From the NCBI RefSeq assembly GCF_024460475.1, contig NZ_JANFYN010000019.1, forward strand, positions 1 through 42,872: a stretch of 42,872 bases of DNA. Reading direction: 5' to 3'. The notes beneath the pieces were generated by a model that was not told where the DNA came from, made no database searches, and saw only the letters and a list, made by a program, of their open reading frames with translations. Of this stretch, positions 8,452 to 16,580 are shown one piece after another (within the stretch, counting starts at the first letter, position 1; every line of letters starts with the position of its first letter). The translations under genes and the position numbers were made by a program. Origin of the DNA: Holdemanella sp. MSK.7.32. Lineage in GTDB: Bacteria; Bacillota_I; Bacilli_A; Erysipelotrichales; Erysipelotrichaceae.

Positions 8452-9315
8452 CTATTGTGCTAAAGGGAAACTAATTTTTCCCATATGCTCATAGCCAATC
8501 AGCTTCACATCATTCTTTGGATCAAATGCATAGAAATCTTGAATATCTGGATTCAACCACAACTTAGGTGCTGGTAATGAGCCTTTTGTTTCATAACGAT
8601 TTAATTGTTCTTTAATTCCCTCAATTTGGTTCACATAAATATGTGCATCTTTGATTGACCAATCAATCGTACCTGGCTCAAGTCCAGTAACCTTGGCAAC
8701 CATCATCAATAAAACTGCATATTGCGTTACATTAAATGGCAAACCTAATGGAACATCACAACTTCTTTGGTGTACCCAAATATTTAACTTTCCATCCGTC
8801 ACATCCCATTCTGAACTCCATACACAACTAGGAAGTACAGCTGTATCTAATTCGCTATCCTGCCATAATGAGATCACACGTCTACGATCTTCCTTATCGT
8901 TTTTTAATGAATTCAACAATTTATTCATCAAATCATATTTTTTTACAATAAATCCATAAGCCGTACCAATGGTATGAGCAAAACTTGGATCAAAATGTTT
9001 TAATACTTTTCCCGTATTCTCATCAATCCAGTCGCCATCTTCATTAATTTCCCATTTGTCCCAAATGTGAACATTTCTTTCTTGAAGCCATCTAACATCA
9101 TTACTTTGAGCCTGATAGATCCAAAGCATTTCTGTAACAGCTTGACGAATAAATAACTGTTTTGTCGTCAAAATAGGAAATTCTTTAGATAGATCTAAAT
9201 GAAAATGTGCACTTGGAACTTTAATCGTATCAATGCCAGTACGATTATGTACTTGAACTCCATTTTCTAAAATATCTTTACATAATCCGCAATATACATC
9301 ATCAAAGTATGACAT
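8452..9315 (-). CDS. thyA: Thymidylate synthase (ThyA type)
   Basis: Converts dUMP and methylene-tetrahydrofolate to dTMP and dihydrofolate. The chosen ATG at 9315 gives 287 residues, follows AAGGAGG by 6 bases and begins MSYFDDVYCG; an in-frame upstream extension to 9372 would run deep into the preceding gene. Visible features are RRR (144-146), the catalytic Cys164 in VLPSCVWSSEWDV, QRSCDVPLGLPFN (183-195) and DAHIY (223-227). The segment after the catalytic Cys differs from the E. coli 'PCHAFFQF' and looks like a Gram-positive variant. It overlaps the HAD gene by 14 bases and is coupled to folA. Confidence 0.94.
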   Translation of the reverse strand: MSYFDDVYCGLCKDILENGVQVHNRTGIDTIKVPSAHFHLDLSKEFPILTTKQLFIRQAVTEMLWIYQAQSNDVRWLQERNVHIWDKWEINEDGDWIDENTGKVLKHFDPSFAHTIGTAYGFIVKKYDLMNKLLNSLKNDKEDRRRVISLWQDSELDTAVLPSCVWSSEWDVTDGKLNIWVHQRSCDVPLGLPFNVTQYAVLLMMVAKVTGLEPGTIDWSIKDAHIYVNQIEGIKEQLNRYETKGSLPAPKLWLNPDIQDFYAFDPKNDVKLIGYEHMGKISFPLAQ

Positions 9316-10135
9316 CCATTTCCTCCTTAAAAACATTCTCCTCAATAAAACGACCCACTGCACTTTCATCATTTGTATAAGGACTTACAAATGCACTGCA
9401 TTCTTTAACATCCTGTGAGCCATTTTTCATACATACACCCATGCCGACTTTTTCAAGCATTTCCCTATCATTTTGTTCATCCCCAAAAGCCACACAGTTT
9501 TCAAGTTTGACACCAAAATGCTTAGCTACCTTTTCAATCCCATATCCTTTGTTGATTCTAGGATCTACATATTCGAATAAGTTATCTGCTGTTAAGAAAC
9601 CAACACAAGCCTCATTTTTATATTGTTTAGCACGTTCTAATACAATCGGCATATACTCTTTATCACAATGTATAATCAGTTTGTTGCATGTATTATTTTC
9701 TAGATATGGTTCAAGATCAATTTCAATTTCTGTTTCACCAAAAATTCGTGCATGTTCCTGCGTTTCAATACTTGTATGATTTGTATAACGTGTGGCACCT
9801 TCCAAAATCCAAAAATCAACGTCTAAATCTTCAAAAAAATGAATCACATCTAAAACGACTTCACCATCAAGAACATGATACTCTTCTTTGGTACGTTGTC
9901 TTAAATCATATACAACGCCACCATTCATTCCCATGATAAAACTAACACTATCTTCAATTTTCCATTTTTTCAACATAGCACGAACCGTCTCTACTGGACG
10001 TCCAGATGCGATGCCAAATAAAATTCCGTGATTTTTCAATTTTGATACTGCTTCACGATTTAAATCTGATACCTGCTTTTTTGAATTCAAAAATGTACCA
10101 TCTAAATCCGTCGCAATCAAAGTTACTGGTTCCAT
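9302..10135 (-). CDS. Cof-type HAD-superfamily sugar/nucleotide phosphatase
   Basis: A 277-residue member of the Cof/YidA (HAD class IIB) family, cytosolic phosphatases acting on sugar phosphates, FMN or PLP. Motif I is DLDGTFL (Asp10 nucleophile, Asp12), motif II lies near GIASGRP, and motif III/IV is AFGDEQNDREML towards the C-terminus; a cap domain occupies roughly 85-190. Its start follows AAGGATAA, which overlaps the stop of the aminopeptidase gene. The substrate cannot be read from sequence. It could in principle supply a phosphatase missing elsewhere, but nothing ties it to one pathway. Confidence 0.85.
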   Translation of the reverse strand: MEPVTLIATDLDGTFLNSKKQVSDLNREAVSKLKNHGILFGIASGRPVETVRAMLKKWKIEDSVSFIMGMNGGVVYDLRQRTKEEYHVLDGEVVLDVIHFFEDLDVDFWILEGATRYTNHTSIETQEHARIFGETEIEIDLEPYLENNTCNKLIIHCDKEYMPIVLERAKQYKNEACVGFLTADNLFEYVDPRINKGYGIEKVAKHFGVKLENCVAFGDEQNDREMLEKVGMGVCMKNGSQDVKECSAFVSPYTNDESAVGRFIEENVFKEEMDVIL

Positions 10136-10138
10136 AAA

Positions 10139-11518
10139 TTATCCTTCGTATGTTAAGAATGCTGCATATCCTTTTTTTGCTTCATAGATATCAGCTTTAC
10201 TTGCCAATTCAAAAGGCGCATGCATATTATGTAAAGCTACACCACAGTCAATGACTTGCATTCCATAATTAGCCAAAATATAAGCGATTGTTCCTCCACC
10301 GCCTTGGTCTACTTTTCCAAGTTCACTGGTTTGCCAAGCTACATTGTGATCATCCATAATACGACGAATCAATGCGATATATTCTGCATTCGCATCGTTA
10401 CATCCACTCTTTCCACGAGCTCCTGTATATTTATTGAATACGATACCTTTACCAAATTCAGCTTGATTTCTTGGACTTGATGCTGAAGCGTAAATTGGAT
10501 CATGTGCAGCACTTACATCACTTGATAACATAATTGAATTCATCATTGCACGTTTCACGCTTAATGCAGAATAATCACCCATACAATCCATAACTTCTGC
10601 AACAAAGTTTTCAAAGAACATAGAGTGCATACCTGTAGCACCTTGAGATCCGACTTCTTCTTTATCAACTAACAAACAAACAGCTGTACGTTTTACATTT
10701 TCTGCTTCTAATTGAGCCATCAAACTTGTATACGCACAAATACGATCATCATGTCCATAACCTAATATCATACTTGAATCGAATCCACAGCTTCTAGCAC
10801 GTCCTGCAGGAACAACCTCTAATTCAGCAGAAACGAAGTCTTCTTCTTCAAAGCCATAAGTTGATTTTAAAATTTTGGCAACATTGGCCTTTACTGCATC
10901 TTTCTCTTCATTTTCTAAAGGAATAGATCCAACAGTTACATTTAAATCTTCACCGGCAATCACTTCATTTGCCTTTTTCTGTAATTGATCTGCACTTAAG
11001 TGAATCAATAAATCACTAATCACAAATACTGGATCACTTTCTTTATCTCCAATCGCTACATCTACAGTTGTTCCATCTTTCAAACAAACAACACCATGAA
11101 TTGCCAAAGGCAAAGTCACCCATTGATACTTTTTAACACCACCATAATAGTGTGTATCCAAATAAGCAATGTTTCCATCTTCATACAATGGATTTTGTTT
11201 AAGATCCAAACGAGGACTGTCAATATGAGCACCTAAAATGTTCATACCTTTTTCCAATGGATTTGAACCAATGTGCATTAACGCAATCGACTTGTTCATC
11301 ATATTTACATACACTTTGTCCTGTGCTTTTAAAATCTCTTTATTTTCGATAACCTCTTTGATATCACGATATCCATAAGATTTTGCTAATGCGATCGCAT
11401 TTTTTACACAAGCTCTTTCCGTTTTAGAATCAGATAAGAAATCAATATATCCATCACTAAATTTCATTACATCATTAAATTCTTCTTTTGAATATGTATT
11501 CCAAACTACTTCACTCAT
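10139..11518 (-). CDS. M18 family aminopeptidase
   Basis: A zinc aminopeptidase of family M18 (aspartyl/aminopeptidase I type) that removes N-terminal residues from peptides in the cytosol. Typical blocks are GAHIDSPRLDLKQ, the metal and catalytic residues in GHDDRICAYTSL and DKEEVGSQGATGMHS, SSDVSAAHDP, and LHNMHAPFE at the end. The length of 459 residues is normal. ATG 11518 is preferred over an in-frame GTG at 11521 because GGAGG lies 7 bases upstream of it; it shares one base with the murI stop (TGATG). Second gene of the murI operon, likely in peptide recycling. Confidence 0.93.
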   Translation of the reverse strand: MSEVVWNTYSKEEFNDVMKFSDGYIDFLSDSKTERACVKNAIALAKSYGYRDIKEVIENKEILKAQDKVYVNMMNKSIALMHIGSNPLEKGMNILGAHIDSPRLDLKQNPLYEDGNIAYLDTHYYGGVKKYQWVTLPLAIHGVVCLKDGTTVDVAIGDKESDPVFVISDLLIHLSADQLQKKANEVIAGEDLNVTVGSIPLENEEKDAVKANVAKILKSTYGFEEEDFVSAELEVVPAGRARSCGFDSSMILGYGHDDRICAYTSLMAQLEAENVKRTAVCLLVDKEEVGSQGATGMHSMFFENFVAEVMDCMGDYSALSVKRAMMNSIMLSSDVSAAHDPIYASASSPRNQAEFGKGIVFNKYTGARGKSGCNDANAEYIALIRRIMDDHNVAWQTSELGKVDQGGGGTIAYILANYGMQVIDCGVALHNMHAPFELASKADIYEAKKGYAAFLTYEG

Positions 11519-12291
11519 CACTCTACCTCCAATTTTTTAAATAAGCATTTTGACAATTCAATTTTTGAATCCATTGTATTCATCCATGTAATTTGTCCTT
11601 CTTCACGACTTGTATTCAACAAACCTTTTTGTTCCAACAAATCTTTTGTATGTAAAGTCGTACCCACGCTTCCTTCAATAATATGAACCTTTGGACAAAG
11701 CTTTTCCAAATATTTCGTATAAAAAGGAAAATGCGTACATCCTAATACAATGCTATCTAGATTTTTATAGTCACTAGCTGCTAAATACTCTTTCAAACAA
11801 GACTCTACGAGAGATGCATCATCAAGTTTATTGTCTTCAACCATTCTTACAAGTTCTGGACAAGGCACCTTTATAATATGATGCTCATCTTTAAATCGAT
11901 TCATCAAATTCGCAAACTTCTTTTCTGACAAAGTAAGTTGGGTTGCCCATACCGCAATACGTTGATGTTCACCTCGATCGCATGCCACCTTTAATGCCGG
12001 TTCCATACCAATAATATCCACATCATACTTTTCTCTTAGAAGCTTAACACAAGCACTCGTTGCCGTATTGCACGCAATGACGATTGTCTTTACATCATGA
12101 GATATCAATTCATCACATATCGCAACGCAACGCTTTGTGATTTCTTCTTTTGTCTTTGTTCCATAAGGATTATATTTACTATCTCCCAAATAGATCAGAT
12201 TTTCATTAGGAAGTAAACTATGCATCGTATGTAAAACACTAATTCCACCTAATCCCGAATCAAAAACACCTATTGGACTTTTTGAATTCAT
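11518..12291 (-). CDS. murI: Glutamate racemase
   Basis: Makes D-glutamate for peptidoglycan. The product is 257 residues from ATG 12291, chosen because AAGGAG lies upstream and the protein then begins at the conserved SPIGVFDSGLGG; the in-frame start at 12327 adds an unconserved leader. The two catalytic cysteines are C74 in ACNTATSA and C185 in LGCTHFP, with D11-S12 in the substrate loop and GDSKYNPYG near 36-44. It is first in an operon with the aminopeptidase, HAD phosphatase, thyA and folA, from the promoter at 12319-12347. Confidence 0.94.
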   Translation of the reverse strand: MNSKSPIGVFDSGLGGISVLHTMHSLLPNENLIYLGDSKYNPYGTKTKEEITKRCVAICDELISHDVKTIVIACNTATSACVKLLREKYDVDIIGMEPALKVACDRGEHQRIAVWATQLTLSEKKFANLMNRFKDEHHIIKVPCPELVRMVEDNKLDDASLVESCLKEYLAASDYKNLDSIVLGCTHFPFYTKYLEKLCPKVHIIEGSVGTTLHTKDLLEQKGLLNTSREEGQITWMNTMDSKIELSKCLFKKLEVE

Positions 12292-12318
12292 ACAAAACGC
12301 TCCTTTTCCATCTTTACA

Positions 12319-12347
12319 ATTATACAACGTATAAAGAAAACATCCAA
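12319..12347 (-). promoter_or_regulatory. murI operon promoter nested in the upstream terminator
   Basis: Minus strand: TTGGAT (12342-12347), 17-base spacer, TATAAT (12319-12324). The -35 lies inside the 3' arm of the terminator hairpin of the preceding gene (12341-12364). The start codon follows about 28 bases downstream of the -10. Confidence 0.7.
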
Positions 12348-12364
12348 GCCCTCAAACTTGGATG
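12341..12364 (-). terminator. Terminator of the 127-residue unknown gene
   Basis: CATCCAAG (12341-12348) pairs with CTTGGATG (12357-12364), followed on the minus strand by TTTTCTTT. It begins three bases after the stop codon of the upstream gene. Confidence 0.75.
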
Positions 12365-12366
12365 CA

Positions 12367-12750
12367 TTAATGACTCATACGCTTTTTCATTTCGACTAAT
12401 ATTTCTAACAATTCTTTTTTTCCAATGCCATTATGTATCAGACTGTCCGGATGCACTCTATCATTATGAAATAATTGAATCAATGATGCTTGAAGCTCTT
12501 TAAATGACATAGATTGATATTCTTTATCTACTAGATACGCCTCATAATCTTTCATATCTACTAAATCTGTAGCATAAAAAGAAAGCACCATTTCCATCAA
12601 TAATGACTGCACCTTCTCATGATCTTCTTCTAAATCTGAATTCGCCCAACAAATATCTTCGTCTGTTAAATCGCTTAATTTTTCGATGTATGTTTGAATA
12701 AACGAAGCATCATCCATTTTTTCTTTCGCAAAATAATTTGAAATCTTCAT
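12367..12750 (-). CDS. Unknown 127-residue acidic protein
   Basis: I do not recognise this protein. It is 127 residues, acidic, predicted helical, with no signal peptide, membrane segment or metal motif; the middle is rich in Asp and Glu and the C-terminus is basic (KKELLEILVEMKKRMSH). It begins at ATG 12750 behind GGAGGG, with a rather short spacing of about 4 bases. The ribosome binding site directly abuts the T run of the terminator of the upstream structured RNA, so expression may depend on read-through of that hairpin. It is monocistronic, with its own terminator. Confidence 0.65.
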   Translation of the reverse strand: MKISNYFAKEKMDDASFIQTYIEKLSDLTDEDICWANSDLEEDHEKVQSLLMEMVLSFYATDLVDMKDYEAYLVDKEYQSMSFKELQASLIQLFHNDRVHPDSLIHNGIGKKELLEILVEMKKRMSH

Positions 12751-12762
12751 ATACCCTCCAAA

Positions 12763-12997
12763 AAAAAGAGGTTTAAGGCTTTCATCACTTCCTTAAACCG
12801 CTTTTCGCAATATTTATATCCTCATATAAATATTACAATGAATTTTGTTTGTATCCATTATATTATTATGCTCTTCTTAACAAACAAAATTCTGTATAGA
12901 TAAAACCACCACATTTTATCTATACCCTCTAATCCACTTTTCCTTCGCAGAGTTTACCACGCTCTGCATGTCCCTTTGGCAGCTCATCACACTGCCA
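12763..12997 (-). ncRNA. Structured RNA with six hairpins (free-standing RNA or leader)
   Basis: This fills most of the 364-base gap at 12751-13114. On the minus strand an extended -10 promoter is followed by hairpins whose arms are: 12992-12997/12977-12982; 12962-12967/12947-12952; 12914-12924/12895-12905 (11 bp); 12880-12892/12840-12852 (13 bp, ~27-base loop); 12824-12834/12809-12819 (11 bp); and a terminal 12791-12799/12770-12778 (9 bp) ending in eight T. No open reading frame explains it. It does not read as tmRNA, RNase P RNA, SRP RNA, 6S RNA or a T-box. The terminator touches the ribosome binding site of the next gene, so either a riboswitch-like leader or an abundant small RNA is possible. 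Confidence 0.65.
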
Positions 12998-13002
12998 CTT
13001 AA

Positions 13003-13031
13003 ATAATAGCACATATAAAAAGGGTAAGCAA
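13003..13031 (-). promoter_or_regulatory. Extended -10 promoter of the structured RNA
   Basis: Minus strand: TTGCTT (13026-13031), 17-base spacer, TATTAT (13003-13008) preceded by TGC, an extended -10. The -35 lies within the hairpin of the histidine-operon terminator. Confidence 0.65.
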
Positions 13032-13039
13032 GCTTACCC
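13017..13039 (-). terminator. Terminator of the histidine operon
   Basis: GGGTAAGC and GCTTACCC (13022-13039) form an 8-bp stem with a two-base centre, followed on the minus strand by TTTTT. Between this and the last gene (13049-13093) a further 8-bp stem, TCTATGAC/GTCATAGA, with a ~29-base loop, forms a 3' untranslated hairpin. Confidence 0.8.
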
Positions 13040-13114
13040 ATTTGTCAGTCTATGACCTATAAAGGAAGTAGTCGGTAGTGTTTCAGTCATAGAACTTACA
13101 TATATATTTTAGTC

Positions 13115-13621
13115 CTATTTTTTCTGTTGTAAAGCCTTCATAATTCTTTCAAAATGTAAAAATTCATCTTCATTATTCATCGCAACCAATTCATCTAGAC
13201 TCACACATCTACAATCAATACTTTCACGAGTATTTAAGGTTACATCACTTAATTGGAAATCAAACTTAAAATGATAAATATCTACAAAATAATTATCATG
13301 TCTTTTTTGATCTTCATTAAAGTATGAATATACAACACGACCATTTATGACATCAAGCCCTGTTTCTTCTTTTACTTCACGCTTGATCGCATCTAAACTT
13401 GACTCTTTACTCTTAGCACCACCACCAGGCATTTCCCAGCCTCCAGCAGCCCATTTTTTATCCAACGCCCTTTGTGTAACCAAGAATTTTCCTTCTTCAT
13501 TTTCTAAGATAGCCAAAACATACATCATGAATTCTCCAGGTTGAAATAAATATGTATTACGATCTACAACACGATTTAAAAACTTTCGATTTCTATCATA
13601 TAAATCAACGAATTCACTCAT
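13115..13621 (-). CDS. Nudix hydrolase at the end of the his operon
   Basis: A 168-residue Nudix protein; the family cleaves nucleoside diphosphates linked to another moiety. The Nudix box is complete: G-x5-E-x7-REVKEETGL, within GGGAKSKESSLDAIKREV and the residues after it. The N-terminal part (LYDRN..., PGEFMMYVLAILENEEGKFLVTQRA) is like general Nudix hydrolases. It overlaps hisI by 8 bases and is the last gene before the operon terminator. No phosphoribosyl-ATP pyrophosphatase (HisE) is encoded in the operon, and this enzyme class breaks the same kind of bond, so it may fill that step. This is an inference; a housekeeping role is the alternative. Confidence 0.88.
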   Translation of the reverse strand: MSEFVDLYDRNRKFLNRVVDRNTYLFQPGEFMMYVLAILENEEGKFLVTQRALDKKWAAGGWEMPGGGAKSKESSLDAIKREVKEETGLDVINGRVVYSYFNEDQKRHDNYFVDIYHFKFDFQLSDVTLNTRESIDCRCVSLDELVAMNNEDEFLHFERIMKALQQKK

Positions 13622-13946
13622 CTACACAATCTCCATTTTCATCTCTATAAAAACAGGAATAATGTCCCGTATGACAAGCCGCACCAACTTGTTTGACCTC
13701 TAATAAAATTGTATCTTGATCGCAATCGATGCGAATTGCCTGTACATGCTGATAATGTCCACTTGTTTCGCCTTTGACCCACAAGCTTTGTCTTGAACGA
13801 GAATAATACGTTGCCAATTTTGTCTCTATTGTTTTTTTGTAAGATTCTTCATTCATATATGCCAACATCAATACTTTTTTTGTATCCACATCTTGCACAA
13901 TACAAGGAATCAAGCCATTTTGTTTCTCAAAATCCAATCGCATCAT
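13614..13946 (-). CDS. hisI: Phosphoribosyl-AMP cyclohydrolase
   Basis: Opens the purine ring of phosphoribosyl-AMP, the third step of histidine synthesis. At 110 residues it is only the cyclohydrolase domain; the fused HisE domain found in many HisIE proteins is absent. Visible motifs are LMLAYMNEES, ATYYSRSRQSLWVKGETSGH, the acidic metal site DCDQDTIL and the zinc-binding histidine/cysteine stretch ACHTGHYSCF. It overlaps hisF by 4 bases (ATGA) and the Nudix gene by 8. Confidence 0.95.
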   Translation of the reverse strand: MMRLDFEKQNGLIPCIVQDVDTKKVLMLAYMNEESYKKTIETKLATYYSRSRQSLWVKGETSGHYQHVQAIRIDCDQDTILLEVKQVGAACHTGHYSCFYRDENGDCVDE

Positions 13947-14698
13947 ATACGAACTGCCACTCCTTTCTCTTTTAAATACTTTTTCACATTTTGAACATTC
14001 GATTCTTCATAATGAAAAATACTAGCTGCTAAAGCCGCATCGCTGACTTTTAACGCATCCACAAAGTCATCCATCTTTCCACATCCACCAGACGCAATCA
14101 CTGGCACTTGAACCACTTTAGATACAGCTTCATACAAGGCTAAATCAAAACCATCCTTAGTGCCATCCGCATCCATGCTCGTTAACAAGATTTCTCCAGC
14201 TCCTAAAGATACACCTTTTAAGATCCATTCAATACAATCTATACCCGTATCTTTTCTGCCACCTTCAATGTATACGTTCCAACCCGAACCATCTTTTCTT
14301 CGCTTGGCATCCACCGCAAGTACAATACATTGGTTTCCAAAACGTTTACTTGCCTCTTTAATTAAGTCCGGATTACGAATTGCAGCACTATTTAAGCTTA
14401 CCTTATCGGCTCCTGCCATCAACATGTCACGAACATCTTCAATCGTTGAAATGCCTCCACCAACCGTAAAAGGAATATAGATTTCTTTTGCGACCTTCTT
14501 TACAATATCAACCATGGTTTTTCTTTTTTCTACTGTGGCACTAATATCCAAAAAAACTAATTCGTCAGCACCATCTAAATAATATTTCTTTGCCAGAGCT
14601 ACAGGATCTCCCACTTTTTTTAAACCCAAAAAGTGGATTCCCTTCACAACGTTCCCATTTTTTACATCTAGACAAGGTATAATTCTTTTTGTCAACAT
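13943..14698 (-). CDS. hisF: Imidazole glycerol phosphate synthase, cyclase subunit
   Basis: With HisH it forms the synthase that uses ammonia and PRFAR to make imidazole glycerol phosphate and AICAR. The 251-residue (beta/alpha)8 barrel shows the catalytic Asp in IPCLDVKNG and the second in VLAVDAKRR, plus phosphate-binding loops FTVGGGI and PVIASGGCG. Length is standard. It overlaps hisA by 7 bases and hisI by 4. Confidence 0.97.
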   Translation of the reverse strand: MLTKRIIPCLDVKNGNVVKGIHFLGLKKVGDPVALAKKYYLDGADELVFLDISATVEKRKTMVDIVKKVAKEIYIPFTVGGGISTIEDVRDMLMAGADKVSLNSAAIRNPDLIKEASKRFGNQCIVLAVDAKRRKDGSGWNVYIEGGRKDTGIDCIEWILKGVSLGAGEILLTSMDADGTKDGFDLALYEAVSKVVQVPVIASGGCGKMDDFVDALKVSDAALAASIFHYEESNVQNVKKYLKEKGVAVRI

Positions 14699-15402
14699 AT
14701 GCTTAACGCCTCTTTCAAATCTAACGTCTTTTCATAAATAGCCTTACCCGCAATTACACCATACAACCCTAATTCTTTACATGTTTGAATATGTGATAAA
14801 TCACGAACACCACCAGATGCGATTAAGTTACATGATACATGATTTTTAAGTGCTTTTAACATCTCAAAGTTAGGTCCTTGTAAAGTTCCATCCTTTGAAA
14901 TGTCTGTACAAATCAATGTCTTTACCCCAATCTCTTCCATTTTTTTCACAAAATCCAAATAATATTCTTTGCTCGTTTCCAACCAGCCTGACGTACATAC
15001 ATATCCGTCTTTACAATCAAGTCCAACCGCAATCTTAGAACCATATTTTGAAACTGCATCTTTTAATAAACAATAATCTTGAATGGCTGAAGTTCCTAGA
15101 ATAACTCTTGAAACACCATTTTCTATATAAAAATCTATAGCAGACATCGTACGAATGCCTCCACCCACTTCAACGGGTATATCACATGTCTTCACAATTT
15201 CACAAATCAAATCTTCATTGACTCGACTTCCTTCTTTTGCCCCGTTTAAATCCACAACATGTAAATAGCAAGCATTTGCCGCTTCAAAGTTTTTAGCACA
15301 AACAAGTACATCATCCGCTACACATTTGGATTGGCCATAATCACCTTGGTACAAACGAACGGGTTTTCCATCTAATATATCTATTGCAGGTAATACAATC
15401 AT
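14692..15402 (-). CDS. hisA: ProFAR isomerase
   Basis: Isomerises the aminoaldose ProFAR to the aminoketose PRFAR. The 236-residue barrel has the two catalytic Asp residues in PAIDILDGKPVRL and in ICTDISKDGTLQGPN, and phosphate loops VEVGGGIRT and LIASGGVRD. It begins directly after the hisH stop and overlaps hisF by 7 bases. It is related in fold and sequence to the adjacent HisF; the R-D-G-T pattern and order distinguish it. Confidence 0.96.
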   Translation of the reverse strand: MIVLPAIDILDGKPVRLYQGDYGQSKCVADDVLVCAKNFEAANACYLHVVDLNGAKEGSRVNEDLICEIVKTCDIPVEVGGGIRTMSAIDFYIENGVSRVILGTSAIQDYCLLKDAVSKYGSKIAVGLDCKDGYVCTSGWLETSKEYYLDFVKKMEEIGVKTLICTDISKDGTLQGPNFEMLKALKNHVSCNLIASGGVRDLSHIQTCKELGLYGVIAGKAIYEKTLDLKEALSIC

Positions 15403-16002
15403 TTAGAACTCCTTTCCAAAATATTCCAATATTTTTAATCCATCTTCTCCACTTTTTTCAGGATGAAACTGACATCCCATAATATGATCATGCATCACAA
15501 GACCTGGTATTTTCATACTTCCATACACGGAATATCCAATTAAGTCTTGATCATCCATATCTTTGGCATAATAGGAATGGACATAATACACATACGTATT
15601 TTCTTTAAATATTGCCTGAGGATGATTACTTTCCAATACGTTCCAACCGATTTGGGGAATTTTTACACTTGGATCCTCCATATGACAAACATGACCTTTT
15701 AAAAAGCCAAAACCATCGCATAACCCATTTTCTTCACTCGTTTCAAACAAAGCCTGCATACCAAGGCAAATTCCCAATAGCGCAACATCATTATTTACTT
15801 GTTGAACAATAAAATCATAGAGTCCCATAGAATGGAGTGTGTGCATGCAGTCTTGAAAAGCTCCAACTCCTGGTAAAATCAATTTATCGCATTTAGATAA
15901 AATAGAAACATCTTTTGAAACAACACTATCTAAGCCTAAATAGTCACAAGCATTTTTTACGCTGTATAAATTGGACATGCCATAATCAATAATTCCAATC
16001 AT
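15403..16002 (-). CDS. hisH: Imidazole glycerol phosphate synthase, glutaminase subunit
   Basis: A class I glutamine amidotransferase that delivers ammonia to HisF. The 199-residue protein has the nucleophile in LGICLGMQALFE and the His-Glu pair in CQFHPEKSG, plus the N-terminal IGIIDYGMSNLYSV typical of HisH. It overlaps hisB by 4 bases (ATGA) and is directly followed by hisA. Confidence 0.97.
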   Translation of the reverse strand: MIGIIDYGMSNLYSVKNACDYLGLDSVVSKDVSILSKCDKLILPGVGAFQDCMHTLHSMGLYDFIVQQVNNDVALLGICLGMQALFETSEENGLCDGFGFLKGHVCHMEDPSVKIPQIGWNVLESNHPQAIFKENTYVYYVHSYYAKDMDDQDLIGYSVYGSMKIPGLVMHDHIMGCQFHPEKSGEDGLKILEYFGKEF

Positions 16003-16580
16003 TCGATTACTCCTTTAGAACTAGGAATACGATCCGATTCTATTTTTACAGCTTGTTTCAAGGCGCGGCCAAACGCTTTAAATATGGCCTCTACTTTATG
16101 ATGATCATTCTTTCCATAGTACACATTGATATGTAATGTTACCCCAGCTGCCACACAAAAGGCTCTAAAGAATTCTTCAACCATTTCACAAGACATCGTT
16201 CCAATGTTTTCTCGTATCAATTCGCAATTAAAAACCAAATAAGGACGTCCACTAATATCTAATGTGACATTACATAAAACTTCATCCATAGGAAGATTCA
16301 TACTTCCATAGCGGGCAATTCCTTTTTTATCCCCTAAAGCCTCTAAAAATAATTTTCCTAATAAAATTCCACAATCTTCTATTGTATGATGATCACACAC
16401 TTCAAGATCGCCATCCGCTTTTACAACTAAATCAAAATTCGAGTGAAACGCAAGCAATGTCAACATATGATCAAAAAAACCAATTCCTGTATCAATGTCG
16501 CTATTTCCATTTCCATCTAAGTTGATCTTTTCATATATTTTTGTTTCTTTTGTATCCCTGTTTTTTTCAGCTATTCGCAT
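15999..16580 (-). CDS. hisB: Imidazoleglycerol-phosphate dehydratase
   Basis: Dehydrates imidazole glycerol phosphate to imidazole acetol phosphate. The 193-residue monofunctional form lacks the histidinol-phosphatase domain of enterobacterial HisB. Metal-binding motifs are GFFDHM, CDHHTIED and the second repeat NDHHKVEAIFKA. The ATG at 16580 is preferred: AAGGAG lies 8 bases upstream, while the in-frame TTG at 16586 would be only 2 bases from it. It overlaps hisC by 14 bases. Confidence 0.96.
   Translation of the reverse strand: MRIAEKNRDTKETKIYEKINLDGNGNSDIDTGIGFFDHMLTLLAFHSNFDLVVKADGDLEVCDHHTIEDCGILLGKLFLEALGDKKGIARYGSMNLPMDEVLCNVTLDISGRPYLVFNCELIRENIGTMSCEMVEEFFRAFCVAAGVTLHINVYYGKNDHHKVEAIFKAFGRALKQAVKIESDRIPSSKGVIE

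Noticed and set aside
8452..12327. Longer in-frame starts for thyA (9372) and murI (12327)
   Set aside because: The added residues are not conserved and precede good ribosome binding sites that fit starts at 9315 and 12291.
12763..12997. Assignment of the structured RNA as tmRNA, RNase P RNA, SRP RNA or 6S RNA
   Set aside because: No tag-peptide frame or CCA end, no P4-type conserved core, no SRP tetraloop helix and no single long rod with a central bubble; it was left unassigned.
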